A stretch of DNA of 64,000 nucleotides from Pseudoduganella albidiflava (GTDB taxonomy: Bacteria; Pseudomonadota; Gammaproteobacteria; Burkholderiales; Burkholderiaceae_D): positions 7,373,158 to 7,437,157 of the forward strand of contig NZ_CP036401.1 of assembly GCF_004322755.1 (NCBI RefSeq). Reading direction: 5' to 3'. Below the pieces are notes generated by a model. That model ran no database searches. It was given only the letters and a program-made list of their open reading frames with translations, and was not told the origin of the DNA. A program made the position numbers and the translations under genes. Below are positions 1 to 9,680 of this stretch, piece after piece (positions within the stretch are counted from its first letter, which is position 1; every line of letters starts with the position of its first letter).

Positions 1-2066
<2,066 letters not shown>

Positions 2067-2191
2067 CCTTGACGGTTATGAATCAATGATGATTCCTCGC
2101 ATTTACTCTTTGATGAGAGTTACCCTCGCTTTACTTCTTCCGGATTGAGCAGTGACGTTGCCCCACAGGGGACGGCACTGCGTACAAGTCA

Positions 2192-2307
2192 TGCCTGATG
2201 ACCATAGCAAGTCGGTCCCACCCCTTCCCATCCCGAACAGGACCGTGAAACGACTTTGCGCCGATGATAGTGCTGCAACCAGTGTGAAAGTAGGTTATCG
2301 TCAGGCT
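2192..2307 (+). rRNA. rrf: 5S ribosomal RNA
   Basis: 5S rRNA follows 23S after a spacer of about 125 bases. The terminal helix is visible as GCCTGA at 2193-2198 pairing with TCAGGC at 2301-2306, and the internal CCCATCCCGAAC loop typical of bacterial 5S is present. The length of about 115 nt is normal. No tRNA gene is seen between 23S and 5S or after 5S. Confidence 0.95.
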
Positions 2308-2315
2308 GTTATATA

Positions 2316-2352
2316 GAAAAACCCCCGTCCAGTGATCTGGCGGGGGTTTTTT
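2316..2352 (+). terminator. rRNA operon terminator
   Basis: A GC-rich hairpin (CCCCCG, then CCAG/CTGG around TGAT, then CGGGGG) is followed by TTTTTT about ten bases after 5S. It is a textbook intrinsic terminator closing the rRNA operon. Confidence 0.9.
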
Positions 2353-2385
2353 GCTTTTCCGGAACATATTTCTCGTTGCCGAAAG

Positions 2386-2560
2386 CCGGGGACAGGCTCC
2401 GATTTCGCCGCGGAAGTACCAACGAAACCGGGGACAGGCTCCGATTTCGTCGCGAAACCTGCAATGAAACCGGTGACAGGTTCCGATTTCGAGAACCTTT
2501 CGAACATAATCGGAGCCTGTCACCGGTTTCCAGGAAGCTTTCGAAGAAAATCGGAGCCTG
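2386..2560. repeat. GGGGACAGGCTCCGATT repeat cluster
   Basis: Three direct copies of a 22-bp element (CCGGKGACAGGYTCCGATTTCG) begin at 2386, 2428 and 2470, exactly 42 bp apart, with less similar spacers. Two inverted copies follow, one near 2509-2527 and one beginning near 2549. The last copy stops at 2560 and continues at 4009, on the other side of the insertion sequence. The element looks like a dispersed non-coding repeat of the host genome; its function is unknown. Confidence 0.8.
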
Positions 2561-2594
2561 TGAAGTGACCCCAGGAAGTTGGACGGTTTGTTAG

Positions 2595-3404
2595 CTATGC
2601 TACTTGGAGCTGAGTTCTGTACTGCACAGGACTCAGCCCGTTCAACCTAAGCTTGATGCGCTTGTGATTGTAGTAGCGGATGTACTTCACCAGGCCTTTC
2701 TTCAGCTCCTCGATACTGGCAAATTTCTGCAGATGGAAGTACTCAGTCTTGAGTACGGCGAAGAAGCTCTCCATGGCAGCGTTATCGAGGCAATTTCCTT
2801 TGCGAGACATGCTCTGCACGACATTTTTATCCTCCAGCGCCTTCCGGTAAGCGGGCTTCCGATAGTGCCATCCCTGGTCTGAGTGAAGGATTGGCTTGTC
2901 GTCTTTGCCGAGCTTTCGCAGGGCTTTTTTAACCATGTTGGTAACCAAGCTCAGCACTGGCCGGGTGTTCGTCTCGAAGGCGATGATCTCGCCGTTGCAC
3001 AGATCCATCACCGGCGAGAGATACAGTTTTTTGCCAGCGACATTGAACTCCGTGACATCAGTTACCCACTTCTCGTGCATGGCCGCAGCTTCAAAATCGC
3101 GGTCCAAGAGGTTATCTGCAGCTTCGCCCACTTCGCCTTTGTAAGAACGATACTTCTTCGGCCGCACCAGCGATTTCAAGCCGAGCTCGCTCATCAAACG
3201 CTGTACACGTTTGTGGTTAACCTTATGCCCGTCCTTGCGGATCTCAGCGGCCACACGGCGATAGCCATAGCGCCCGTGGTTGCCGTCGAAGACGCCCTGA
3301 ACACGATTTTTTAAGGCCTCGTCACGATCGCCTAGCTTGGCCACTTGCTGCTGATAGTAGTAAGTGCTGCGCGCCAGGCCTGCTACTTCCAGCAAGCCAT
3401 CCAA
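2595..3404 (-). CDS. IS3-family transposase OrfB (DDE integrase)
   Basis: Catalytic half of an IS150-type transposase, about 269 aa from an internal TTG. It has the HTH_21 segment (HGRYGYRR, near residues 43-50) and the rve integrase core with the DDE residues in WVTDVTEF, HSDQGWHY and the DNAAMESFF region. The frame stays open upstream of the TTG back to the A-rich slippery site at 3440-3446. The functional product is therefore expected to be an OrfA-OrfB fusion made by -1 frameshifting rather than a separate protein. No stop or frameshift damage is visible. It belongs to the insertion sequence and has no relation to the neighbouring host genes. Confidence 0.92.
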   Translation of the reverse strand: MDGLLEVAGLARSTYYYQQQVAKLGDRDEALKNRVQGVFDGNHGRYGYRRVAAEIRKDGHKVNHKRVQRLMSELGLKSLVRPKKYRSYKGEVGEAADNLLDRDFEAAAMHEKWVTDVTEFNVAGKKLYLSPVMDLCNGEIIAFETNTRPVLSLVTNMVKKALRKLGKDDKPILHSDQGWHYRKPAYRKALEDKNVVQSMSRKGNCLDNAAMESFFAVLKTEYFHLQKFASIEELKKGLVKYIRYYNHKRIKLRLNGLSPVQYRTQLQVA

Positions 3405-3430
3405 AGGGAAACGCTGCCTCAGTTCAGTGA

Positions 3431-3964
3431 TTACTTTCGCTTTTTGCGCGCTATCGCACGCTGCTGCTTCTCTTCCTGAACCAAGGCATCCAGCTTTTTT
3501 AGGTAGGCGTTCTCCATCCGCAAGTAGTTCACTTCTTTGAGAAGCTCTTCAAGGGTCTTGGCCTCTTCATCGAGAGGCGTTTGCGGCGCGGGCGGCTGGG
3601 ATGTGGGCATTTTCTTCGGTCTCTGGCGCGGTCGGGGACTGAGCGCATCTATACCGCCGCTATGATAGCAGCGCTCCCACTGGCCGATGCTGCCGGTGTG
3701 GCGCACGTTGAAAATCACGGCCGTCTCGAAACATGACAACTCATGTTTCCACATGTGCTGCAATATCGACAGCTTGCCCTCAGCGCTGTGCCTATGTTGC
3801 TTCTTCTCCAGGCCCCCCACGCCATGAGCGTCGTATAGCCTGACCCACAAATAGACCAGGCTAGGATCCACGCCCATCTCGTTGCCCAGACGAACGCATC
3901 CTAACGGGCCGGCCCGATATCGATCGACCACCTCTTGCTTGAACTGCACACTGTATTTCGCCAT
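3431..3964 (-). CDS. IS3-family OrfA (DNA-binding half)
   Basis: N-terminal transposase protein of the insertion sequence, 177 aa from ATG at 3964; a TTG four codons upstream is less likely. Two helix-turn-helix segments are seen in the N-terminal half (an RLGNEMGVDPSLVYLW-type motif near residues 25-45 and a second near 70-105). A C-terminal leucine-rich coiled coil (near 135-160) probably mediates multimerisation. It ends in a lysine/arginine tail encoded by the frameshift window. In this family OrfA binds the terminal inverted repeats and regulates transposition. Confidence 0.9.
   Translation of the reverse strand: MAKYSVQFKQEVVDRYRAGPLGCVRLGNEMGVDPSLVYLWVRLYDAHGVGGLEKKQHRHSAEGKLSILQHMWKHELSCFETAVIFNVRHTGSIGQWERCYHSGGIDALSPRPRQRPKKMPTSQPPAPQTPLDEEAKTLEELLKEVNYLRMENAYLKKLDALVQEEKQQRAIARKKRK
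3440..3446 (-). other. Candidate -1 ribosomal frameshift site
   Basis: On the minus strand the last codons of OrfA read CGC AAA AAG CGA AAG TAA. Slipping back one base at C AAA AAG enters the OrfB frame, which is open from CAA AAA GCG onward. This is the usual place for programmed frameshifting in IS3-family elements, although here the heptamer starts with C instead of A. Confidence 0.75.
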
Positions 3965-4098
3965 GAAAAACCCCAAAAGTTGGTGTCCAACTTTTAGGGT
4001 TCAGTTCACTGTCACCGGTTTTAATGCTCTTCGAAGTCCGGGGTACGCCGCTGATTCCTCCGCCGGGCAGTGCCCGGCCTCGCTCCTGATTGCCGACA

Positions 4099-4127
4099 AC
4101 CGGTCTCACGCGTACGCTTACTATAAT
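4099..4127 (+). promoter_or_regulatory. Promoter of the ynbB-ynbC unit
   Basis: A perfect -10 box TATAAT lies at 4122-4127 with a poor -35 (ACCGGT at 4099-4104). It overlaps an in-frame ATG at 4126, so the real start codon of the next gene must lie further downstream. Confidence 0.5.
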
Positions 4128-4155
4128 GAAGGGTTGTCATCCCATAAGCGTCGCC

Positions 4156-5055
4156 ATGCTCCCGTTCCTTTCGTCCGGTTCACAAATCGGCATCGCCATG
4201 ACCGCCCTGTATGGCTTGCTCGGCATTACTTCGCTGCTGGTGCAGCGGCTGGCCGCTCCCACCGGCAGCTTGCGCAACCAGGTCAACGCATGGTGGCGCA
4301 TCTTCCCGGTCGTCACGATCGCATTGCTGCTGTACCCGCTTGGCCCGTGGTTGCTGGCAGGACTGATCTGCCTGCTGGCGGTGCGTGAACTGGCGCCGTA
4401 TGCCGATGACCCGTCGTCGCATTTCCGCCGCAATGCCGCGCTCGCAGTCGGCGCGGCGACCACCCTTCACCTGCTCGTGCCCGCGGTGCTGCCGGTCGCC
4501 CTGCCGACGCTCATCGTTGCGCAATTCCTGTTCTTTCGCGCCCGGGCAGTCAAACCGTCACTCGTCTATCTTTTATTGTGGCTGACGATCGCGGCAGCGT
4601 GGTCGATCGTGCGGTTCATCGACATCCCGGCCGGCCCCGCTGCCAGCCTGGCATGGCTCTTTTACCTGTTCATCGTTACCGCCCTCAACGATATCGGCCA
4701 GTTCATCGGCGGCAAACTGTTCGGCAGCCACAGGATCGCGCCCACTATCAGCCCGAACAAGACATGGCAGGGCCTTGCCGGCGGCGTGGCCGTTTCGCAA
4801 TTGCTGACCCTGGTCCTGGGCAGCTACCTCCAGCTTGGCTCACCCGCCAGGATGGCCGCGTACGCCTTGCTCCTGTCCGTTGGGGGCTTCGCCGGCGACC
4901 TGATGTTCTCCGCCGCGAAGCGCTATCTCGGCATCAAGGATTTTTCACAACTGATCCCCGGGCACGGCGGCATTCTCGACCGGATCGACAGCCTCGTCGT
5001 CACCGCGCCACTGCTGTACATTCTGGTCATTACCATGGAAGGCACAACCTCATGA
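4156..5055 (+). CDS. ynbB: CDP-diglyceride synthase-like membrane protein (YnbB type)
   Basis: Phosphatidate cytidylyltransferase family. The family reaction is CTP plus phosphatidate to CDP-diacylglycerol at the inner membrane. The protein is about 299 aa with some seven hydrophobic segments. It ends in the full CDS signature S-A-A-K-R-x4-K-D-...-H-G-G-x-L-D-R-x-D, near residues 250-278, so it looks catalytically complete. ATG 4156 was chosen because upstream candidates overlap the -10 box; ATG 4198 is also possible. The gene overlaps the next one by ATGA, which suggests translational coupling. A paralogue of housekeeping CdsA beside ynbA/C/D-type genes matches the E. coli ynb operon, whose lipid product I do not know. 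Confidence 0.88.
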   Translation: MLPFLSSGSQIGIAMTALYGLLGITSLLVQRLAAPTGSLRNQVNAWWRIFPVVTIALLLYPLGPWLLAGLICLLAVRELAPYADDPSSHFRRNAALAVGAATTLHLLVPAVLPVALPTLIVAQFLFFRARAVKPSLVYLLLWLTIAAAWSIVRFIDIPAGPAASLAWLFYLFIVTALNDIGQFIGGKLFGSHRIAPTISPNKTWQGLAGGVAVSQLLTLVLGSYLQLGSPARMAAYALLLSVGGFAGDLMFSAAKRYLGIKDFSQLIPGHGGILDRIDSLVVTAPLLYILVITMEGTTS

Positions 5056-6857
5056 AAAGCGAACATCCGGCAGCGTGGACCACTTCCGAAGCCGGCTTCG
5101 ATGCCAGCGATGGCACCCGGCTGTTTTACCGCGCGTGGCAACCGAAAGCGCCGCGCAACGACGGCCCGCAGCGCGCCCTCGTGTTCCTGCACCGGGGCCA
5201 CGAGCATTCGGGCCGGATCGCGCCCCTGGTCGAACAGTTCGGTTATGGGGATGACTGGGCTTTCGCCTACGACGCGCGTGGCCATGGCCATTCGCCGGGA
5301 GAACGGGGTGCGGCGCCCGGATTCGCCACGCTGGTCGATGACCTCGATGCTTTCGTCGCCCACATTGCGCAGCGCTACGGCATCGCGCGCGAAGACATGC
5401 TGGTCGTCGCGAACAGCGTCGGTGCGGTAGTGGCGGCCACGTGGCTGCATGACTATGCGCCGCGCATCCGCGGGCTGGTCATGGCCGCCGCCGCGTTCAA
5501 GATCAAGCTGTACGTGCCGCTGGCCAAGCCGGCGCTCCGGTTCGCGCGCCGCTTCAAGCCCGACCTGTTCGTCACCAGCTATATCCGCCCGGGGATGCTC
5601 ACCCATTCGAAGCAGGAAGCCGATGCCTACGCGGCCGATCCCCTGATCGCCAAGAGCATCTCCGCCCAGATCCTGCTGGAGCTCGCCGATACCGCGGAGC
5701 GCATCGTGAAAGACGCGGCCGCGATCGACACTCCCGTCCTGATGCTGGCGGCGGATAAGGATTACGTTGTCCATGAGGGGCCGCAAAAGGCATTCTTCGA
5801 GCGGCTGTCCTCGCCGCTGAAACGCTATGTCCAGCTGCGCGACTGCTATCACGCCGTGCTCTATGAGCGCGACATGTCGGCGGCCCTGGCCGCATGCCGC
5901 GAGTTCATCGCCGCATGCTACGCACGCGAGCCGCTGCCGCCCACGCACTACCTCCAGGCGGACAGCGCGAGCGCCAGCGCCCGGGCCTACGCGGCACTGC
6001 AACGCAATGAATACGGCAATCCGCTCACCCGTGCGTCGTATGCCCTGCAGCGCCGAATGCTCAAGGCGCTCGGACCACTGAGCGACGGCATGCGCGTGGG
6101 GCTCACGCACGGCTTCGATTCCGGCGAGTCGCTGGACTATGTGTATCGCAACCAGGCTGGCGGGAAGTTGATGTTCGGCGCGGTGATGGACCGTGGCTAT
6201 CTCGACGCGGTGGGCTGGCGCGGTATCCGCGTGCGCAAGGTGCAGCTGCAGCACCTGCTGGCACAGCGCATCGCCGCCCACCCGGCCGTGAACCCCGCCC
6301 AACCTCCGCTGCGTATCCTCGACATCGCGTCCGGTTCCGCGCGCTATGTGCTGGAAACCGTCAAGCGATTCCAGGACCGCCCTATCGAAGTCACGCTGTG
6401 CGACTATGCGCAGCACAACGTCGACCGCGCACGCGCGCTGGCCGCGAGCCTGCAGCTGCAGGCGAAAGTGGATTGCCGCCGGCGCGATGCGTTCGACAGC
6501 GCCAGCTATGCGGGCGAAGAGGGCACTTACGACATTGCCGTGGTATCCGGCCTGTATGAACTGTTCAGCGACAATGCCATGGTGCTGCGCTCGCTGGAAG
6601 GCGTCTTCGCCAGCCTGCGTCCGGGAGGGCACCTGATCTATACCGCGCAGCCGTGGCACCCGCAGCTGGAAATGATCGCCGGCACGCTGACGAACCACCG
6701 TGGCGAAGCGTGGCGCATGCGACCCCGCCCCCAGGCGGAAATGGATGCCCTGGTGCGCGTGGCCGGTGGCGAGAAGATCGCCACGCTGATCGGCGTGGAG
6801 GGCATCTTCACCGTGTCGGTGGCACGCAAAGCCGCAGCGCCTGGCGCAGCCGGTTGA
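5052..6857 (+). CDS. ynbC: Bifunctional alpha/beta hydrolase / SAM methyltransferase (YnbC type)
   Basis: Two-domain protein of 601 aa. Residues 10-290 are a monoacylglycerol-lipase-like serine hydrolase: oxyanion region FLHRGHEHSGR (45-55), nucleophile elbow A-N-S122-V-G, Asp235 in AADKD and His267 in CYHAVL. Residues 340-590 are a class I methyltransferase with motif I LDIASGSAR (423-431). The nucleophile elbow has Ala for the first Gly. The fusion and its neighbours match E. coli YnbC. The likely role is cleaving or remodelling an acyl or head-group ester and methylating a lipid, but the substrate is unknown. The start ATG overlaps the stop of ynbB. The last 50 bp overlap the 3' end of the convergent ynbA. 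Confidence 0.88.
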   Translation: MKSEHPAAWTTSEAGFDASDGTRLFYRAWQPKAPRNDGPQRALVFLHRGHEHSGRIAPLVEQFGYGDDWAFAYDARGHGHSPGERGAAPGFATLVDDLDAFVAHIAQRYGIAREDMLVVANSVGAVVAATWLHDYAPRIRGLVMAAAAFKIKLYVPLAKPALRFARRFKPDLFVTSYIRPGMLTHSKQEADAYAADPLIAKSISAQILLELADTAERIVKDAAAIDTPVLMLAADKDYVVHEGPQKAFFERLSSPLKRYVQLRDCYHAVLYERDMSAALAACREFIAACYAREPLPPTHYLQADSASASARAYAALQRNEYGNPLTRASYALQRRMLKALGPLSDGMRVGLTHGFDSGESLDYVYRNQAGGKLMFGAVMDRGYLDAVGWRGIRVRKVQLQHLLAQRIAAHPAVNPAQPPLRILDIASGSARYVLETVKRFQDRPIEVTLCDYAQHNVDRARALAASLQLQAKVDCRRRDAFDSASYAGEEGTYDIAVVSGLYELFSDNAMVLRSLEGVFASLRPGGHLIYTAQPWHPQLEMIAGTLTNHRGEAWRMRPRPQAEMDALVRVAGGEKIATLIGVEGIFTVSVARKAAAPGAAG

Positions 6858-7425
6858 CGATCGTCAGCACACACAGCAGCAGGACCACGCACAGCAGGCC
6901 ATTGCTCCAGGCGGGCGTCACGCCTGAGCCGATCAGCAGCGCGATCACGCCCAGGGCAAAGGCGCGGTCGCTCTTGCCCATCGGCCCGTCGAAACGGCGC
7001 GCCACGCCGATGCCCTGCGCCAGCACGCCGGCAAATTCGGCAAGCAGCGCCGCCACCACCACCCCGACCACCAGCGGGGCCGATATCCCGGCCGCCAGCG
7101 CGAACGGCAGATACAGGGCGGCGTCGGACACCTGGTCACCCATCTCGTTGAGCACCGCGCCCAGGCTGGTCTTGTTGCCGGTCGCGGTGGCGAGCATGCC
7201 ATCGATGGCGTTCAGCGCCATCCGGAACAGCAGGAAGGCCGGCAAGCCATACCACAGGGCCGCGCTATCCGGGGCGGCGGCAAGCGCCGCGCCATAGGCG
7301 CAGGAGAGGAACATCGCCGCCAGCGTTACCTGGTTCGGCGTCACGCCGATGCGGGCGAGCGACGACAGCAATGGCCGCAGCAATTGCTGGAAGCGCGGTT
7401 TCAACTGGTAGATCGAGAAAGCCAT
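6808..7425 (-). CDS. ynbA: CDP-alcohol phosphatidyltransferase (YnbA type)
   Basis: Integral membrane enzyme of 205 aa that in this family moves the phosphatidyl group from CDP-diacylglycerol to an alcohol. The active-site motif is recognisable at residues 72-101, but two of its four metal-binding aspartates are Asn in my alignment (Asn72 and Asn93; Asp75 and Asp97 remain), and the usual Arg is Thr80. The acceptor alcohol is unknown. The gene follows ynbD on the minus strand with a 25-bp overlap, so the two are co-translated. Its 3' end overlaps that of ynbC. Confidence 0.87.
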   Translation of the reverse strand: MAFSIYQLKPRFQQLLRPLLSSLARIGVTPNQVTLAAMFLSCAYGAALAAAPDSAALWYGLPAFLLFRMALNAIDGMLATATGNKTSLGAVLNEMGDQVSDAALYLPFALAAGISAPLVVGVVVAALLAEFAGVLAQGIGVARRFDGPMGKSDRAFALGVIALLIGSGVTPAWSNGLLCVVLLLCVLTIVNRLRQALRLCVPPTR

Positions 7426-8618
7426 CGGTGGTTTTTCCTTGCATAGAGACGGGCGATGAAACGGCTGCGACTGTAACCCATTGCGCAGTGAAGGAACACT
7501 GCGCGGCCGGGCCGGTGCTGCTCGGCCAGCAATGCCAGCACGGCGCGCACCTGCGACGGGCGCGGCGCATGCAGGTCGAGCAGCGGCGCATGGTGATAGC
7601 ACGCGCCGCGCAAGGCCGCGGCTTCCGGCAGCTCCGGCGACAGGTCGATCACGCTGCAACCTTCCGGCAGGCGCCGCGCTTCCGCGGCGGACAGGCGCCG
7701 CCCGACGAACAGGCCTGGCGCCAGCTCGATGAACGCGGCGCGGCCGCGCTCGCGGTAGCGAACCAGCGCCCATGTGAGCAGATACCCGGCCAGGTAAGGC
7801 CAGTACAGCAGCCAAGCGGCCAGCGCATGGCGCCCACCGTCCTTGCGGAGAAAGCGCGCGTCGCGCCGGGCGTATGCCAGCGCCACCAGCAGCAGGCAAG
7901 CGGCGGCATACAGGGCGAGCCAGCTGCCCAGCACGAACCAGCCGGCATGCAGCGTGATGCCGGCCGCGATCGTGTAGTAAAAGGCGACCGTCGAACGACG
8001 GGTCGCGCCGGGGCGCACGAGCCAGGCCACGGCCGCGCCCAGCGCCAGTCCCCCCAGCACGTCGGCCGCATGGTGCTGCCAGGTGAACAGCGTGCTCGCG
8101 GCCACCAGCATCAGCCACGCCGCCAGCGCGAGGCGCCGCCAGCCCCCCGCCAGCGGCCGCAACGCCAGCCAGAACAGCAGGCAGTAAGCCACGTGCAGCG
8201 AAGGCAGCTGGTTGTAGGGCTGGTCCACGATATCGAGAAACCCGTAGGCCGCGGCCAGGAACGGGTTGTCGAGGGCAGGGCGTGCCGAAGTAAAGCGGGC
8301 CGGATAGACAGCGAACACCAGTGCCGCCGTCACCGTTGCCAGCAGCATGCGCCGGCTCGCCACGCGCAGTTCCTCCGCGCTGCGCACGAGCAGGAAGACC
8401 AGCACGAAAAACAGCGAGGAACTGGCATAGGGAACGATCATCCACGGCCAGAACGGCACGGCGGCATCGAGCGGCAGCGCCACGCTGTGCTGCGCCGGCA
8501 GGCGCGCGGCAATCGTATGGCTGAGCGGGTAGCACAGGCCGAACACCAGCCAGTTGCCCAGCAGGTGGACGGCGCGTGCCCGCGCCGATGGCGCCTTGCC
8601 TTGTCGTGGTAATCGCAT
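7401..8618 (-). CDS. ynbD: PAP2 / dual-specificity phosphatase fusion (YnbD type)
   Basis: Membrane protein of 405 aa. The N-terminal part is a PAP2-like lipid phosphatase with about six membrane segments and PSLH (139-142) and HH..D (182-186) motifs. The C-terminal 100 residues form a dual-specificity phosphatase domain with the P-loop H377-C-A-M-G-Y-S-R-S. Such DSP domains resemble PTPMT1, which dephosphorylates phosphatidylglycerophosphate. With YnbB and YnbA this suggests a PG-like route: CDP-diacylglycerol, transfer to a phospho-alcohol, then dephosphorylation. This is inference. The start ATG lies directly at the predicted transcription start of a divergent promoter, so the mRNA may be leaderless. 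Confidence 0.87.
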   Translation of the reverse strand: MRLPRQGKAPSARARAVHLLGNWLVFGLCYPLSHTIAARLPAQHSVALPLDAAVPFWPWMIVPYASSSLFFVLVFLLVRSAEELRVASRRMLLATVTAALVFAVYPARFTSARPALDNPFLAAAYGFLDIVDQPYNQLPSLHVAYCLLFWLALRPLAGGWRRLALAAWLMLVAASTLFTWQHHAADVLGGLALGAAVAWLVRPGATRRSTVAFYYTIAAGITLHAGWFVLGSWLALYAAACLLLVALAYARRDARFLRKDGGRHALAAWLLYWPYLAGYLLTWALVRYRERGRAAFIELAPGLFVGRRLSAAEARRLPEGCSVIDLSPELPEAAALRGACYHHAPLLDLHAPRPSQVRAVLALLAEQHRPGRAVFLHCAMGYSRSRFIARLYARKNHRWLSRSTS

Positions 8619-8654
8619 TTGGGCATTATGCAGGGCATGGAGAAAACGCATCAA
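8601..8654. promoter_or_regulatory. Symmetric divergent promoter
   Basis: Rightward: TTGTCG (8601-8606), 17-bp spacer, CATTAT (8624-8629). Leftward, read on the minus strand: TTGATG (8654-8649), 18-bp spacer, CATAAT (8630-8625). The two -10 boxes share the palindromic core GCATTATGC. The predicted starts fall at about 8636-8637 and 8618, that is, on the A of the two start codons. Confidence 0.6.
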
Positions 8655-9680
8655 TACGCGCGTTGCCTGGTCCTGGCCGGTGGCGGTTTCCGCTTCGGCT
8701 ATTACCTCGGCATCCACGCGGCAGCCGAGGACACCGGCCATGCGCCGGACCTGCTGCTGGCAACGTGCGGAGGCGCCGTGGCGGCGGCCACCATCGCGCG
8801 CCTGCCCGATGCGGCGGCGCGCAAGGAATGGCTGGCGTCGCGGCAAGTGCACGCATTCCTCGCTAGCCTGCAATCGACCGCGCGCGCGGCACCGTTGCCG
8901 ATGCTGGCCGGCGCGGCGCGGCGCTGGATGCGCCGGTCTTCCGTGCCGCTCATCCCCGACCTGTTCGACGACTACCTGTTCGAGCTGCCTGCCGGCTTGC
9001 CCTTGCCCCCCGCATCCGGGCAGGCGGCGCCCGCGGTGGCGATCGTCGGCGGCAAGCTGCTGTTCAACCGTGAAGAGGTGGGCCAGCCGCGCGGCGGCCG
9101 CGCGCTGTTCGCGGAAACCGTGTTCGGCGATGCCCGCGTGGCCGCCTTGGCCAGCGGCACTCCCGCCGCCGCGGCCGACCCGCGCTGGAGCGACGGCGCC
9201 ATCGCACCCGTCCTGCAAGTGGACAGCGCGATGCCGCTGGAGGACGCGGTCCGCACCTCGCTGTCGGACATGTTTTACTTCCGCTGCCACCAGCATGGGG
9301 CCAGCCACTACACCGGCGGCGTGATCGACCTGTTCCCGATCGAGCTGGCGCGGCGCCTGGCCGCCAGCGTGGCGATGGAACGCAAGGGCCGGCCGGATCC
9401 CTGGCTGGTGGCGCCGGCATGGCGGGCGGTGCTGGGCATCGATGGCGATGCGCGGCTGCGCGCGGTGCACGGGCAGGCCGCGGACGTGTGGATCGATACG
9501 CAGGACATGGCGCAAGCGCTGCGCGGCCACGGCTTGAAGAAGCGGGTCCGCTGGCGGGAGAACCGCTTCCGCCTGATCGCGCCCGCCAGCTACGACGATT
9601 ACCGCGCCCAGGTCGAAGCCCAGTGGCAGTACGGCTACCGGAAAGGGCACGCGGCCTACACGGGGCGGCAGCTGCCATGA
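8637..9680 (+). CDS. Patatin-like phospholipase homologue, altered active site
   Basis: Patatin-fold protein of about 347 aa from ATG 8637 (ATG 8628 possible). It has the oxyanion loop LAGGGFRFGYYLG (13-25). In the nucleophile-elbow position it reads A-T-C44-G-G instead of G-x-S-x-G. In the place of the D-G-G motif it reads Y-T226-G-G-V-I-D. Both members of the Ser-Asp dyad therefore seem to be replaced, by Cys and Thr, so classical lipase activity is doubtful; a binding or scaffold role, or different chemistry, is possible. It is divergent from ynbD, separated by 18 bp, and overlaps the SDR gene by ATGA. The context suggests handling of the lipid made by the ynb-like enzymes. Confidence 0.75.
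   Translation: MEKTHQYARCLVLAGGGFRFGYYLGIHAAAEDTGHAPDLLLATCGGAVAAATIARLPDAAARKEWLASRQVHAFLASLQSTARAAPLPMLAGAARRWMRRSSVPLIPDLFDDYLFELPAGLPLPPASGQAAPAVAIVGGKLLFNREEVGQPRGGRALFAETVFGDARVAALASGTPAAAADPRWSDGAIAPVLQVDSAMPLEDAVRTSLSDMFYFRCHQHGASHYTGGVIDLFPIELARRLAASVAMERKGRPDPWLVAPAWRAVLGIDGDARLRAVHGQAADVWIDTQDMAQALRGHGLKKRVRWRENRFRLIAPASYDDYRAQVEAQWQYGYRKGHAAYTGRQLP

Larger units (their letters stand above)
2561..4008 (-). mobile_element. IS3-family (IS150-type) insertion sequence
   Basis: A complete insertion sequence of 1448 bp. Imperfect terminal inverted repeats of 24 bp lie at 2561-2584 and 3985-4008; both read TGAA-TGA-CCC-AAGTTGGAC with five mismatches. A 3-bp duplication CTG flanks it (2558-2560 and 4009-4011), which fits IS3-family transposition. 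It carries overlapping-frame orfA and orfB on the minus strand, both apparently intact, so it may be active. It sits in a host repeat copy immediately downstream of an rRNA operon. Confidence 0.92.

Noticed and set aside
2131..2523. ORFs on both strands across the 5S gene and the repeat array, with peptide repeats such as KSEPVPGF
   Set aside because: They only translate the 5S gene and the 22-bp DNA repeats; no RBS and no family resemblance.
2386..2560. CRISPR-like regular spacing of three 22-bp repeats at 42 bp
   Set aside because: Only three direct copies, two further copies inverted, spacers partly similar, and no cas gene; a dispersed repeat fits better.
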